In this document: positions 1-12,093 of the stretch, piece after piece | How positions within the stretch are numbered: the first letter of the stretch is position 1 | How the letters are laid out: every line of letters starts with the position of its first letter | NCBI GenBank assembly: GCA_963728395.1 | Contig: CAVSJJ010000004.1 | Span: forward strand, 434,001 to 498,000 | DNA length: 64,000 nucleotides | Direction: 5' to 3' | DNA from: CAVSJJ01 sp963728395 | Lineage (GTDB): Bacteria; Actinomycetota; Actinomycetes; Actinomycetales; Dermatophilaceae | Notes under the pieces: model-generated | What the model saw: the letters and a program-made list of their open reading frames with translations, nothing else | What the model was told of the DNA's origin: nothing | Databases searched by the model: none | Program-made: the position numbers and the translations under genes

Positions 1-3357
<3,357 letters not shown>

Positions 3358-3424
3358 GCGATTCCTTCTCTCGGTTTTCGTTCGAAATCTGTGGTTGAGA
3401 TGTGTCTCTGTCGGTGGTGCGGGC

Positions 3425-3463
3425 CGGGTATGCCGCGGCCGCCGGGGCGGCGCGGCATACCCG
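3425..3463. repeat. Inverted repeat between rpoB and rpoC made of two GTATGCC motifs
   Basis: Perfect 13-bp arms CGGGTATGCCGCG (3425-3437) and CGCGGCATACCCG (3451-3463) with 13 nt between them that can also partly pair. It begins 5 nt after the rpoB stop codon on the transcribed strand. No T-tract follows, so a strong intrinsic terminator is unlikely. It could be an RNA-processing or attenuation hairpin between rpoB and rpoC, or a DNA-level site, since each arm contains the window-wide heptamer GTATGCC. The structure is seen directly; the role is inferred. Confidence 0.8.
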
Positions 3464-3467
3464 CGCG

Positions 3468-6400
3468 TCACACCTCTTCGACGCTGCTCGGCTCGCGCCG
3501 GCTCAGGTCGATCCCCAGCTCCTCGGCCGCCCGGAAGACGTCCTCCTCGGCCTCGCGCATCTCGATGGCCTGCCCGTCACTGGACAGGACCTCGACGTTG
3601 AGGCAGAGGGACTGCATCTCCTTGATGAGCACCTTGAAGGACTCGGGGATGCCCGGCTCCGGGATGTTGTCGCCCTTGACGATCGCCTCGTAGACCTTGA
3701 CGCGGCCGTTGACGTCGTCGGACTTGATCGTGAGCAGCTCCTGAAGCGCGTATGCCGCGCCGTAGGCCTCGAGCGCCCAGACCTCCATCTCGCCGAAGCG
3801 CTGGCCACCGAACTGGGCCTTACCGCCGAGCGGCTGCTGGGTGATCATCGAGTACGGACCCGTGCTGCGCGCGTGGATCTTGTCGTCCACGAGGTGGTGC
3901 AGCTTGAGGATGTACATGTAGCCCACGGCGATCGGCTCGGGGAAGGGCTCACCGGAGCGACCGTCGAACAGCCGCGCCTTGCCGGACCCGTCGATGAGCC
4001 GGTCACCGTCCCGGGTCGGGAGGGTCGACCCGAGCAGGCCGACGATCTCGTTCTCGCGGGCGCCGTCGAAGACCGGCGACGCGACGCGGGTCCCCGGCTC
4101 GGCCTGGCGGGCCTCCTCCGGGATGAGCGCGGCCCAGTCGGGGTCGCCCTCGATCTTCCAGCCCTGGCTGGCTGCCCAGCCCAGGTGCAGCTCGAGGATC
4201 TGCCCGACGTTCATCCGGCCCGGGACGCCGAGCGGGTTGAGCACGACGTCGACGGGGGTGCCGTCCTCGAGGAACGGCATGTCCTCGACCGGGAGGATCT
4301 TGGAGATGACGCCCTTGTTGCCGTGCCGGCCGGCGAGCTTGTCACCGTCGGTGATCTTGCGCTTGTTGGCGACGTAGACCCGGACGAGCTGGTTGACACC
4401 GGGGGGCAGCTCGTCGCCATCGTCCTTGTCGAACACCTTGACGCCGATGATCGTGCCGGTCTCACCGTGCGGCACCTTGAGCGAGGTGTCACGCACCTCT
4501 CGGGCCTTCTCACCGAAGATGGCGCGGAGCAGCCGCTCCTCCGGGGTGAGCTCGGTCTCGCCCTTGGGCGTGACCTTGCCGACGAGGAGGTCCCCGTCGC
4601 GCACCTCGGCGCCGATCCGGATGATCCCGCGCTCGTCGAGGTCGGCGAGGACCTCCTCGGAGACGTTGGGGATGTCGCGGGTGATCTCCTCCGGGCCCAG
4701 CTTCGTGTCACGGGCGTCGACCTCGTGCTCCTCGATGTGGATCGAGGAGAGGACGTCGTCCTGGACGAGCCGCTGGCTGAGGATGATCGCGTCCTCGTAG
4801 TTGTGACCCTCCCATGGCATGAACGCGACCAGCAGGTTGCGGCCCAGGGCCATCTCGCCGCCGTCGGTCGCGGGACCGTCTGCGATGAGACCACCGGCCT
4901 CGACGTGGTCGCCCTCGGCGACCACGACCCGCTGGTTGTAGGAGTTGCCCTGGTTGGACCGGTTGAACTTGTTGATCCGGTAGGTGCGTGTCGTGCCGTC
5001 GTCGGCGGCCACCGTCACGAGGTCGGCGGAGACCTCGGTCACCGCACCGGCCTTCTCGGCGACGACGACGTCGCCGGAGTCGATGGCGGCGCGGAACTCC
5101 ATGCCGGTGCCGACGAGCGGCGCCTCGGACTTCACGAGCGGCACGGCCTGGCGCTGCATGTTCGAGCCCATGAGCGCCCGGTTGGCGTCGTCGTGCTCGA
5201 GGAACGGGATGAGGGCGGTGGCCGCGGAGACCATCTGCCGGGCGGAGACGTCCATGTAGTCGACGTCGACGGCCGGGATGTACTCGACCTCACCGCCTCG
5301 GGTCCGGACGAGGACTCGGTCGTGGGCGAAGGCGCCGCCGTCCGGGGTGAGGGTGGCGTTGGCCTGGGCCTTGACGTACTCGTCCTCCTCGTCGGCGGTG
5401 AGGTAGACGATCTGGTCGGTGATCTTGCCGTACTCCACCTTGCGGTACGGGGTCTCGATGAACCCGAAGGAGTTGATCCGCCCGTAGGACGCGAGCGAGC
5501 CGATGAGGCCGATATTCGGACCCTCGGGGGTCTCGATCGGGCACATCCGGCCGTAGTGCGACGGGTGGACGTCACGGACCTCCATGCCGGCGCGGTCGCG
5601 GGAGAGGCCACCCGGGCCGAGCGCCGACAGGCGGCGCTTGTGGGTCAGCCCCGCCAGCGGGTTGTTCTGGTCCATGAACTGGGAGAGCTGGCTGGTGCCG
5701 AAGAACTCCTTGATGGACGCCACGACCGGGCGGATGTTGATGAGCGTCTGCGGCGTGATCGCCTCGACGTCCTGGGTCGTCATCCGCTCACGGACGACGC
5801 GCTCCATCCGGGACAGGCCGGTGCGGACCTGGTTCTGGATGAGCTCGCCGACGCTGCGCAGGCGGCGGTTGCCGAAGTGGTCGATGTCGTCGGTCTCGAC
5901 CCGCAGCTCGACCTCCTCGCCCTTGCGGTGGCCCTGCATCGTGTCCTCGCCGGCGTGCAGCGAGACGAGGTACCTGATCGTCGCGACGATGTCGTCGATC
6001 GTCAGGGTCGACTGGCTGAGGTCGCCGTCGACACCGAGCTTCTTGTTCAGCTTGTAGCGGCCGACCTTGGCCAGGTCGTAGCGCTTGCCGTTGAAGTACA
6101 GGTTGTCCAGCAGGGTCTGGGCGGCCTCCCTGGTCGGCGGCTCGCCCGGGCGCAGCTTCCGGTAGATGTCCAGCAGCGCGTCGCCCTGGTCGGTCGTGTT
6201 GTCCTTCTCGAGGGTCAGGCGCATCGACTCGTAGTCGCCGAACTCCTCGAGGATCTGCTCGGTGGTCCAGCCGAGGGCCTTGAGCAGGACGGTGACCGAC
6301 TGCTTGCGCTTGCGGTCGACGCGGACGCCGACCATGTCGCGCTTGTCGATCTCGAACTCGAGCCAGGCGCCGCGGCTCGGGATGACCTTGGCGGTGTAGA

Positions 6401-6953
6401 TGTCCTTGTCGGACGTCTTGTCGGGGGTGCGCTCGAAGACGACACCCGGGCTGCGGACGAGCTGGGAGACGACGACGCGCTCGGTGCCGTTGATGATGAA
6501 CGTGCCGCGCTCGGTCATGAGCGGGAAGTCGCCCATGAAGACGGTCTGGCTCTTGATCTCGCCGGTCGTCGTGTTCATGAACTCCGCGGTGACGAACAGG
6601 GGCGCGGAGTAGGTCTGGTCGCGCTCCTTGCAGTCCTCGATGGAGTACTTGACCTCCTCGAAGCGGTGGTCGCGGAACGACAGCGACATCGAGCCGCTGA
6701 AGTCCTCGATCGGGGAGATCTCGTCGAAGATCTCCTCGAGGCCGGAGCGGTCGGGCACGTCGTCCCTCCCCTGGGACGCGGCGGCGGCGACCCGCTCCTG
6801 CCAGCGCTCATTGCCGAGGAGCCAGTCGAAGCTCTCGGTCTGCAGCGCGAGGAGGTCAGGGACCTCCAGTGGCTCACGGATCTTGGCGAAGGACAGACGG
6901 CCCGAGGCCGTCCGTGCGGTGGACGTCGAGGATGCGGTGCGCGAGGCAGCCAA
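3468..6953 (-). CDS. rpoB: DNA-directed RNA polymerase subunit beta
   Basis: Core RNA polymerase beta subunit, 1,161 residues, normal for actinobacteria. It opens LAASRTASS..GRLSFAKIREPLEVPDLL. The rifampicin pocket reads FGTSQLSQFMDQ, then LTHKRRLSALGPGG, so the usual resistance positions carry wild-type residues and a sensitive enzyme is predicted. Conserved MCPIETPEGPNIGLIGSL and the C-terminal GGKAQFGGQRFGEMEVWALEAYGAAYALQE are present. The TTG start at 6953 is chosen because GGAAGGA lies at ribosome-site distance and the family begins here. The frame stays open to 7058, but that extension is leader sequence. It is the first gene of a rpoB-rpoC operon. The neighbour upstream is rbsK rather than rplJ-rplL. 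Confidence 0.98.
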   Translation of the reverse strand: MAASRTASSTSTARTASGRLSFAKIREPLEVPDLLALQTESFDWLLGNERWQERVAAAASQGRDDVPDRSGLEEIFDEISPIEDFSGSMSLSFRDHRFEEVKYSIEDCKERDQTYSAPLFVTAEFMNTTTGEIKSQTVFMGDFPLMTERGTFIINGTERVVVSQLVRSPGVVFERTPDKTSDKDIYTAKVIPSRGAWLEFEIDKRDMVGVRVDRKRKQSVTVLLKALGWTTEQILEEFGDYESMRLTLEKDNTTDQGDALLDIYRKLRPGEPPTREAAQTLLDNLYFNGKRYDLAKVGRYKLNKKLGVDGDLSQSTLTIDDIVATIRYLVSLHAGEDTMQGHRKGEEVELRVETDDIDHFGNRRLRSVGELIQNQVRTGLSRMERVVRERMTTQDVEAITPQTLINIRPVVASIKEFFGTSQLSQFMDQNNPLAGLTHKRRLSALGPGGLSRDRAGMEVRDVHPSHYGRMCPIETPEGPNIGLIGSLASYGRINSFGFIETPYRKVEYGKITDQIVYLTADEEDEYVKAQANATLTPDGGAFAHDRVLVRTRGGEVEYIPAVDVDYMDVSARQMVSAATALIPFLEHDDANRALMGSNMQRQAVPLVKSEAPLVGTGMEFRAAIDSGDVVVAEKAGAVTEVSADLVTVAADDGTTRTYRINKFNRSNQGNSYNQRVVVAEGDHVEAGGLIADGPATDGGEMALGRNLLVAFMPWEGHNYEDAIILSQRLVQDDVLSSIHIEEHEVDARDTKLGPEEITRDIPNVSEEVLADLDERGIIRIGAEVRDGDLLVGKVTPKGETELTPEERLLRAIFGEKAREVRDTSLKVPHGETGTIIGVKVFDKDDGDELPPGVNQLVRVYVANKRKITDGDKLAGRHGNKGVISKILPVEDMPFLEDGTPVDVVLNPLGVPGRMNVGQILELHLGWAASQGWKIEGDPDWAALIPEEARQAEPGTRVASPVFDGARENEIVGLLGSTLPTRDGDRLIDGSGKARLFDGRSGEPFPEPIAVGYMYILKLHHLVDDKIHARSTGPYSMITQQPLGGKAQFGGQRFGEMEVWALEAYGAAYALQELLTIKSDDVNGRVKVYEAIVKGDNIPEPGIPESFKVLIKEMQSLCLNVEVLSSDGQAIEMREAEEDVFRAAEELGIDLSRREPSSVEEV

Positions 6954-7119
6954 GGATGGGTCCTTCCACTGACCTGTCGAGTTCTTCAGGTGTCGCCACC
7001 ACCGACACTCCCCGACCCAGGCAACAGTCCCGCCGGCGTCGCTGCCCGGGGGCAGCACGGCACGACGACAGAAGGCTCACCGATGAGCGGGTGGAGGACA
7101 GAAGGCAGCGCAAAGCGAC

Positions 7120-7149
7120 AGCCTACTCGAAAAAGGCACGACCGTCCAA
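7120..7149 (-). promoter_or_regulatory. Probable rpoB promoter and start of a ~165-nt leader
   Basis: On the minus strand TTGGAC (7149-7144) and TAGGCT (7125-7120) form -35 and -10 boxes 18 nt apart. Just after them comes GCTTTGCGCTGCC (about 7117-7104), which resembles a sequence I remember from actinobacterial rpoB leaders. The leader 6954-7119 also holds a short hairpin, GCTGCC..GGCAGC, at 7041-7056. From 7150 to the rbsK stop at 7419 I see nothing except one GTATGCC at 7360. The boxes are seen; promoter function is inferred. Confidence 0.55.
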
Positions 7150-7419
7150 CCCTGTCCAGCCCGATGGCTGCGGGGGGCGGTCGGCGGGCGGGGCCGGGGA
7201 TTCCCGGGCGCTACCCGGGGACCAGCGGCGGTCCGTCGTTCGACGCGACGACTATGGAACCTGCTGCCCTCCGGCGTCAAGACACGGACCGGTCACGGCG
7301 CGTCGCGGGACAGCCCCAGGCCGGGGCCGGCTCCGGCCACCCCGGCCGCCCGGCGGAGGGTATGCCGCGCCCGCCGGACGGCGTCTGCGCAGGTCAGCGG
7401 CCGCTGGAGCGGCCCTCGC

Positions 7420-8247
7420 TCAGAGCTCGGGGTGGGCCTGCGCCCCCGCGTGTCGGACCGCGTCGGCCCCAGCGGACTGGGCGGCGGCGAGAGCGGCGTC
7501 ACGGTCCGCGCCGGCCGCCAGCGCGGCGGCGAGGGCCCCGCAGAAGGCGTCCCCGGCCCCCGTCGTATCGACGACCTCCTCGGCAGGCACGGCCACGCCG
7601 GGCGCGGACACGCCGTCCCACGCCGCACCGGCGGCGCCGAAGGTGACCAGGAGTGAGCCGGCCACCCCGCCGGCGTCGGCCAGCTGGCGGGCCTCGTGCT
7701 CGTTGGCGACGAGCGGGTCGGCGAGCGCGACGACGTCTGCCGGGAGGGCGGCATACGGCGCGGCGTTGAGGACGACGCGGGCGCCGGCCGTGCGCGCCGC
7801 TCGCGCGGCGACCGCGACGGTCCGCAGCGGGACCTCGAGCTGGAGGAGGATGACGTCGCCCGGGCCGAGTCCGGCGACGAGGGCGGCGTCGGCCGGGACG
7901 TGGGCGTTGGCGCCCGGGATGACGATGATCGAGTTCTCCCCGGCGTCGTCGACGGCGATGAGGGCGTGACCGCTCGGCTCCCCCGTCACGACCCGGACCC
8001 CGCTCGTGTCGATGCCGCGCCCACGCAGCCGCGCGAGGTAGGCCGCCCCCCCGGCGTCGTCGCCGACGGCACCGACCATCGCGACGTCGGCTCCGGCGGC
8101 CGCGGCGGCGATCGCCTGGTTGGCCCCCTTGCCCCCGGCGAGACGGCGCAGCCCCTGGCCGAGCAGGGTCTCCCCCGGTCGCGGGTGGCGCTCCACCCGG
8201 GTGACGAGGTCGATGTTGAGCGAGCCGAGGACGACGACGCGGCCCAT
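7420..8247 (-). CDS. rbsK: Ribokinase (PfkB family sugar kinase)
   Basis: Phosphorylates ribose at O5 in the cytoplasm, feeding the pentose phosphate pathway. 275 residues. The N-terminal GSLNIDLVTRVERHPRPGET and GGKGANQA motif and the C-terminal DTTGAGDAFCGAL anion-hole/catalytic-Asp motif are textbook PfkB. LLQLEVPLRTV and LNAAPYAALP are ribokinase-like. The ATG at 8247 follows AAGGAG and touches the stop of the upstream nucleoside hydrolase (TGATG). The pair fits nucleoside salvage: the hydrolase releases ribose, which this kinase captures. A sugar other than ribose cannot be excluded from sequence alone. Confidence 0.9.
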   Translation of the reverse strand: MGRVVVLGSLNIDLVTRVERHPRPGETLLGQGLRRLAGGKGANQAIAAAAAGADVAMVGAVGDDAGGAAYLARLRGRGIDTSGVRVVTGEPSGHALIAVDDAGENSIIVIPGANAHVPADAALVAGLGPGDVILLQLEVPLRTVAVAARAARTAGARVVLNAAPYAALPADVVALADPLVANEHEARQLADAGGVAGSLLVTFGAAGAAWDGVSAPGVAVPAEEVVDTTGAGDAFCGALAAALAAGADRDAALAAAQSAGADAVRHAGAQAHPEL

Positions 8248-9254
8248 CAGCGGGCTCCTTCCACGGTGGTGGCGGGGACGGCGGAGGCGATGGCCTCGAG
8301 CCACAGGGCGGTGATGCGCTGCTCGTCGATGTCAAGGGCGACATCGACGAGCGCCGGGGCCAGGCCGTGCGGATCGTGGTCGAGGTCGGTCGCCGCGGCA
8401 CGCAGGTCGACGATGGTCCGGCCGCGCGTCCATGTGCCGGACAGCTCCACCCGGACCGGCAGCCGGACGGTCGTGAGCGCCTCGGGGGCGAGCACGCTCG
8501 CCACTGCCCCGGCGTCACCGATCGAGGCGCTGCCCTCGCCGAACCGATCGCACATGAACCGGATGAGCCCTCCGGCGAGCGAGGCAGGACCGGTGCCGTC
8601 GTCGGCGGCGAGGAGGGCCTCGGCCCGCTCACGGGTGATCCTGGGGCGATAGAAGACGTCGAGGCCGTACATCGTCACCGGCACTGCGTGCTCCACGCAC
8701 GCATCGAGCACGATGGCCGCCGCCTCGGGGTCGTGGAAGACGTTGAACTCCGCCGAGGCGGTCGCGTTCGACACCTGGGCGCCACCGCCCATGAAGACGA
8801 CCCGGGCCAGCGCGGCGAACGCCTCCGGGTGGGTCCGGGCGAGGAGCGCGACGTTGGTCATCGGCGCGAGCGGCACGAGGGTCACCGGCGCCCCCGCGGC
8901 CGCCCCGGCGAGCGCGACGTCACGGAGCAGCTCGACGGCGTGCCGGCCGTCGGGGCCCCGGTCGGGAGCCGGGCGGGCGAGGTCGGCCATCCCGTCGGCA
9001 CCGTGGACATGACGGGCGTCACGCGCGTGCTCGAGGAGGGGACGGTCGGCCCCCGCCGCCACCGGGACCTCGGCGGCTCCACACGTCGCGAGGACGGTGA
9101 GCGTGTTGCGCACCACGTGCGACAGGGGTGCGTTGCCGCCGACGCAGCTGACGGCGCGCAGGGCCAGCCCCGGGTGGAGGGCGGCGAGGAGGAGGGCGCA
9201 GGCGTCGTCCACGCCGGTGTCGACATCGAGGACGACGGGGACGGGCGTTGGCAT
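8247..9254 (-). CDS. Inosine-uridine-preferring nucleoside hydrolase family protein
   Basis: Hydrolyses the N-glycosidic bond of ribonucleosides to a base and ribose. 335 residues. The N-terminal LDVDTGVDDACALLLAA is the calcium-binding DxDxxxDD signature of the IUNH family. LVPLAPMTNVALL, FMGGGAQ and ASAEFNVFHDPEAA are the usual later blocks. Its stop overlaps the ribokinase start by one base, so the two are translationally coupled and form a salvage module. Base specificity is not evident. Start ATG at 9254; the MFS gene upstream ends 56 bp away and may belong to the same transcript. Confidence 0.9.
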   Translation of the reverse strand: MPTPVPVVLDVDTGVDDACALLLAALHPGLALRAVSCVGGNAPLSHVVRNTLTVLATCGAAEVPVAAGADRPLLEHARDARHVHGADGMADLARPAPDRGPDGRHAVELLRDVALAGAAAGAPVTLVPLAPMTNVALLARTHPEAFAALARVVFMGGGAQVSNATASAEFNVFHDPEAAAIVLDACVEHAVPVTMYGLDVFYRPRITRERAEALLAADDGTGPASLAGGLIRFMCDRFGEGSASIGDAGAVASVLAPEALTTVRLPVRVELSGTWTRGRTIVDLRAAATDLDHDPHGLAPALVDVALDIDEQRITALWLEAIASAVPATTVEGAR

Positions 9255-9310
9255 GTCCGCAGCCTAGTGAGCAACCGGCGGCTCGGGGGCGGCCCCTGGC
9301 CGCCCGACGG

Positions 9311-10564
9311 TCAGTCGCCGGGCACCAGGCCCGGACCGGCGACCGGGTCTGCCGGCGCCGCGGGGGCCGCCCGCCGCCAGTCCTCGCGCATGTGGTCGCG
9401 CAGCCGAGCGACAATGTAGGCGGCGCCGAGCGCCGTCACCGCGGCGATCGTCGCGAAGATGACGTGGTAGCTGAGCACGGCGACGAGGAGGGCACCGAGC
9501 GCGAGCGAGAACGCCTGCGGGGCGCCCATGACGACCTCGGCGGCCATCGAGACCCGGCCCATGACCCGCTGCGGAGTCCGGCGCTGGATGAGGGTCATGA
9601 CGGAGACGAAGAGCGGGGGGATCGCCGTGCCGAGGATGCCGACCGCGACGAGCATGACGGCGAGGGAGTCGGTCAGGGCGATGACGAGGATGCCGGTCGC
9701 GAGGAGGGCCATGCCGAGCACCGTCGTGCTGACCTCGCCGATGCGGCGCACGACCCGGCTCGAGCCGAGGCCGCCGGCGACGGCCCCGACGCCCTGCACG
9801 GTGAGGACGACGCCGACGAAGGTCGGCGGCTTGCCGAAGCCGTCGAGGAGGGCGTAGATCGAGGCCTCGGTGAAGCCGAGGACGAGCTGCATGATCCCGA
9901 ACCCGACGAGCACGTCGCGCAGCACCCGGTCACCGAGCAGGTGGGGGACCCCGGCGGCCATCTGGTGCCAGACGTGGGACTCCTCGGCCTCGGGTTGGGC
10001 CTCCGGCACCCGGATCGTCGCGATGACCGCCGCGGCGAGCAGGAACGAGGCCGCATCGACGAGGGCGACGATGCCGCCGCCGAAGCCGGCGAACAGGCCC
10101 GCTCCGATGAGCGGACCGACAAGGCGGAAGGCCTCCTTCGTCGTCTGGATCGAGGCGTTGGCATCGACGAGGACCTCGTCGGGAAGCAGCTCCTTGAGCA
10201 GCCCGTTGACCCCGGCCGGGAGCACGACGAAGGAGATGCCGTAGAGGACGGCGACCGACCAGATGACCCACACGTCCTCGGGCCCGTCGACGAACAGCAG
10301 CGGCAGCAGGACGAGAGCCGAGACGACGTTGCCCCAGACGAGGAGCGGCCGGCGCCGGACCCGGTCGACCCAGACGCCGAGCGCCGGGGCGAGGAGGCTC
10401 GGCAGCAGCATGAAGAGGAAGGTCAGGCCGGCCCGGGAGTTGGACCCGGTGAGCGTCTTCACCCACATGCTGAGGACGAGGAGCATGACGGCGTCGCCGA
10501 AGGCGGACGTCGTCAGGCCGGCATACAACCGGCCGAAGCCGGCATGGGCGAAGGCGCGCCTCAT
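9311..10564 (-). CDS. MFS transporter, EntS/MFS_3-like exporter
   Basis: Integral membrane protein of 417 residues with about twelve hydrophobic segments. It has the loop motif GVWVDRVRRRPLLVWGN after the second or third helix. FGRLYAGLTTSAFGDAVMLLVLSMWV at the start and NASIQTTKEAFRLVGPLIGAGLF in the middle match the MFS_3 group (enterobactin exporter-like and macrolide-efflux-like proteins). The substrate is unknown. ATG at 10564, 9 nt after the DUF4097 gene, so probably co-transcribed with it. The C-terminus carries a short Ala/Pro-rich tail after the last helix. Confidence 0.85.
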   Translation of the reverse strand: MRRAFAHAGFGRLYAGLTTSAFGDAVMLLVLSMWVKTLTGSNSRAGLTFLFMLLPSLLAPALGVWVDRVRRRPLLVWGNVVSALVLLPLLFVDGPEDVWVIWSVAVLYGISFVVLPAGVNGLLKELLPDEVLVDANASIQTTKEAFRLVGPLIGAGLFAGFGGGIVALVDAASFLLAAAVIATIRVPEAQPEAEESHVWHQMAAGVPHLLGDRVLRDVLVGFGIMQLVLGFTEASIYALLDGFGKPPTFVGVVLTVQGVGAVAGGLGSSRVVRRIGEVSTTVLGMALLATGILVIALTDSLAVMLVAVGILGTAIPPLFVSVMTLIQRRTPQRVMGRVSMAAEVVMGAPQAFSLALGALLVAVLSYHVIFATIAAVTALGAAYIVARLRDHMREDWRRAAPAAPADPVAGPGLVPGD

Positions 10565-10573
10565 GACCCCGCC

Positions 10574-11335
10574 TCAGACCTGCTCGAGGTGGACGGTCCC
10601 GCTGCCCACCTGCGCCCGGATGGCGACGAACGGCTCGCCCTCGGCCGGCGCGCCCCGCGGGGCGAGGCCGGAGGTCACCCCGCCGTTGCTCGCAATGTCG
10701 GTCCACACGGCGAGGCCGTCCGGGACCCCGACCCACGCGTCGCCCGAGCCGGTCCGCAGCCGGGTCTCACCGGCGCCGATCGACCGGATCCGGATGTCGC
10801 CAGAGCCCGTCGTCGCCGTCACCTCGCCGAGCGCGCTGTCGACGACGATCTCGCCCGAGCCGACCTTGGCCCGCAGCCCCTGGGACGCGGCGCCGATGTG
10901 GATGTCGCCGGAGCCGGAGCTCGCCTCGAGGGCAGCATCCGCACGCTCGACCCGCTGATCGCCGGACCCGGAGACGATGCGCGACGGCCCGGCCAGCGAC
11001 TCCAGCGCGATGTCTCCCGACCCGGTCTTGGCCTGCACGCCGGCGAGGGGGCCGCGGACCGTCACGTCCGCGGAGCCGGTCCGCAGCCGCAGGCCGCTGT
11101 GCTCCGGGACGGTCACGGACACCTCGAGGCTCGCAGCGCGCCGCAGCAGGCCCTCGGCCCGCGGCCCGATGACGGAGATGGTCCTGCCGTCCTGCTCGAT
11201 GCGGACCTCGTCCGCGCCGGCGCCGGTGACCGACACGCTGGTCTCCTGCGTCGGCGCGGCGGTGATCCGCACCTCGCCCGCCTGGATCTCGACGGCGAGG
11301 TCGATCGGTTCGGGGGTGGTGAACATCTGGTGCAT
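10574..11335 (-). CDS. DUF4097-type repetitive beta-strand protein
   Basis: 253 residues without signal peptide or membrane helix. The central part is a beta-solenoid-like repeat with GSGD or similar about every 17-18 residues (TGSADV, TGSGDI, SGSGDQ, SGSGDI, VGSGEI, TGSGDI, TGSGDA, VGSGTV). This is the DUF4097/DUF4098 pattern. Start ATG at 11335 after GGAGGAGCC. It follows a ribbon-helix-helix protein gene by 124 bp; I recall this pair recurring in other actinobacteria, which suggests a conserved unit. Biochemical function is unknown. It is unlikely to be a true surface adhesin because no export signal is visible. Confidence 0.8.
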   Translation of the reverse strand: MHQMFTTPEPIDLAVEIQAGEVRITAAPTQETSVSVTGAGADEVRIEQDGRTISVIGPRAEGLLRRAASLEVSVTVPEHSGLRLRTGSADVTVRGPLAGVQAKTGSGDIALESLAGPSRIVSGSGDQRVERADAALEASSGSGDIHIGAASQGLRAKVGSGEIVVDSALGEVTATTGSGDIRIRSIGAGETRLRTGSGDAWVGVPDGLAVWTDIASNGGVTSGLAPRGAPAEGEPFVAIRAQVGSGTVHLEQV

Positions 11336-11459
11336 GGCTCCTCCAGGGTGTGCGGCATCGACGGACGGCGGGTATGCCTCCCGGGCCCGGATGGTGGGTG
11401 CGTCTTGCTCGGGGTGTGCTCAGGTGGCCTGGCCGGGGCACCGGCTCTGGCAGGTCGGG

Positions 11460-12005
11460 TCAGACCCAGCCGGACATGCGCCGGGAGGACTTCCGGCCGG
11501 TCTGCGGCCCGAAGGGCCAGCTCTCGCCGGAGACGAAGGAGCTGAGGTCGACCTCGAAGGTTGCTCCGCGCTCGCGGGTCGCAGTCTTCAGCGCGGTGAC
11601 GATCCAGGCGTTGAGCGACCGGCCGCTGCGCGCGGCGAGCTCCTCGGCCTTGACCTTCACCGACTCCGGGAGCCGGAGGGTGATCCGGACGACGTCGCCG
11701 GGATCCTCCTCCTCGTCGGCCTCCTCGCCGGCGGTCGGGGTCGGGTCCTGCGCCGGTGGCGGCGGCGGGACATCGACGACGAACTCGGCCTCGCGGCCGC
11801 GCAGCCGGACGTCGATCGAACCGCTCGGCACGAGCGTGCTGATCTCCGCGGCGGCCTCCGACAGCAGCTCGAGCATCGCCATCCGGGTGGCGGGGTCGAG
11901 GGCGAGCGTGAGCCGCTCGGCCGCCGCCCGGGCGTCGGGCCCGGCCGCGTCCGCGACGGCGAGGAGCTCCCCACGCAGTTGCTCGATGTACGGGGTGATG
12001 TCCAT
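11460..12005 (-). CDS. Ribbon-helix-helix protein, HicB-antitoxin-like
   Basis: 181 residues. The N-terminal two-thirds is a helical/acidic region with a Pro-rich linker (VPPPPPAQDPTPTAGEEADEEEDPG). The C-terminal part, VVRITLRLPESVKVKAEELAARSGRSLNAWIVTAL, is a ribbon-helix-helix DNA-binding fold as in HicB/Arc. ATG at 12005 is preferred over an in-frame GTG at 12014. No HicA-like toxin gene is adjacent, so a toxin-antitoxin role is doubtful. It more likely regulates itself and the DUF4097 gene. Two TGACGTCA palindromes lie immediately upstream. Confidence 0.7.
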   Translation of the reverse strand: MDITPYIEQLRGELLAVADAAGPDARAAAERLTLALDPATRMAMLELLSEAAAEISTLVPSGSIDVRLRGREAEFVVDVPPPPPAQDPTPTAGEEADEEEDPGDVVRITLRLPESVKVKAEELAARSGRSLNAWIVTALKTATRERGATFEVDLSSFVSGESWPFGPQTGRKSSRRMSGWV

Positions 12006-12027
12006 GCGACACACTATGACACCATAA

Positions 12028-12058
12028 TGACGTCACCGCAAGTGCCATCGTGACGTCA
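12028..12058. promoter_or_regulatory. Paired TGACGTCA sites in a divergent promoter region
   Basis: Perfect 8-bp palindromes TGACGTCA at 12028-12035 and 12051-12058, 23 bp apart centre to centre, about two helical turns. They sit between the divergent starts of the ribbon-helix-helix gene (12005) and the GH3 gene (12094). Ribbon-helix-helix proteins often bind paired short palindromes, so autoregulation is a reasonable inference. Confidence 0.5.
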
Positions 12059-12093
12059 GGCGGCGTCGTTCCGGGTGGGCTACCGTCGAGACG

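Noticed and set aside
6954..7058. An upstream extension of rpoB to 7058
   Set aside because: The added residues match nothing in the family, lie in the leader, and the TTG at 6953 has the ribosome site.
11460..12005. A HicAB toxin-antitoxin pair
   Set aside because: Only an antitoxin-like ribbon-helix-helix protein is present; no HicA-sized gene lies next to it.
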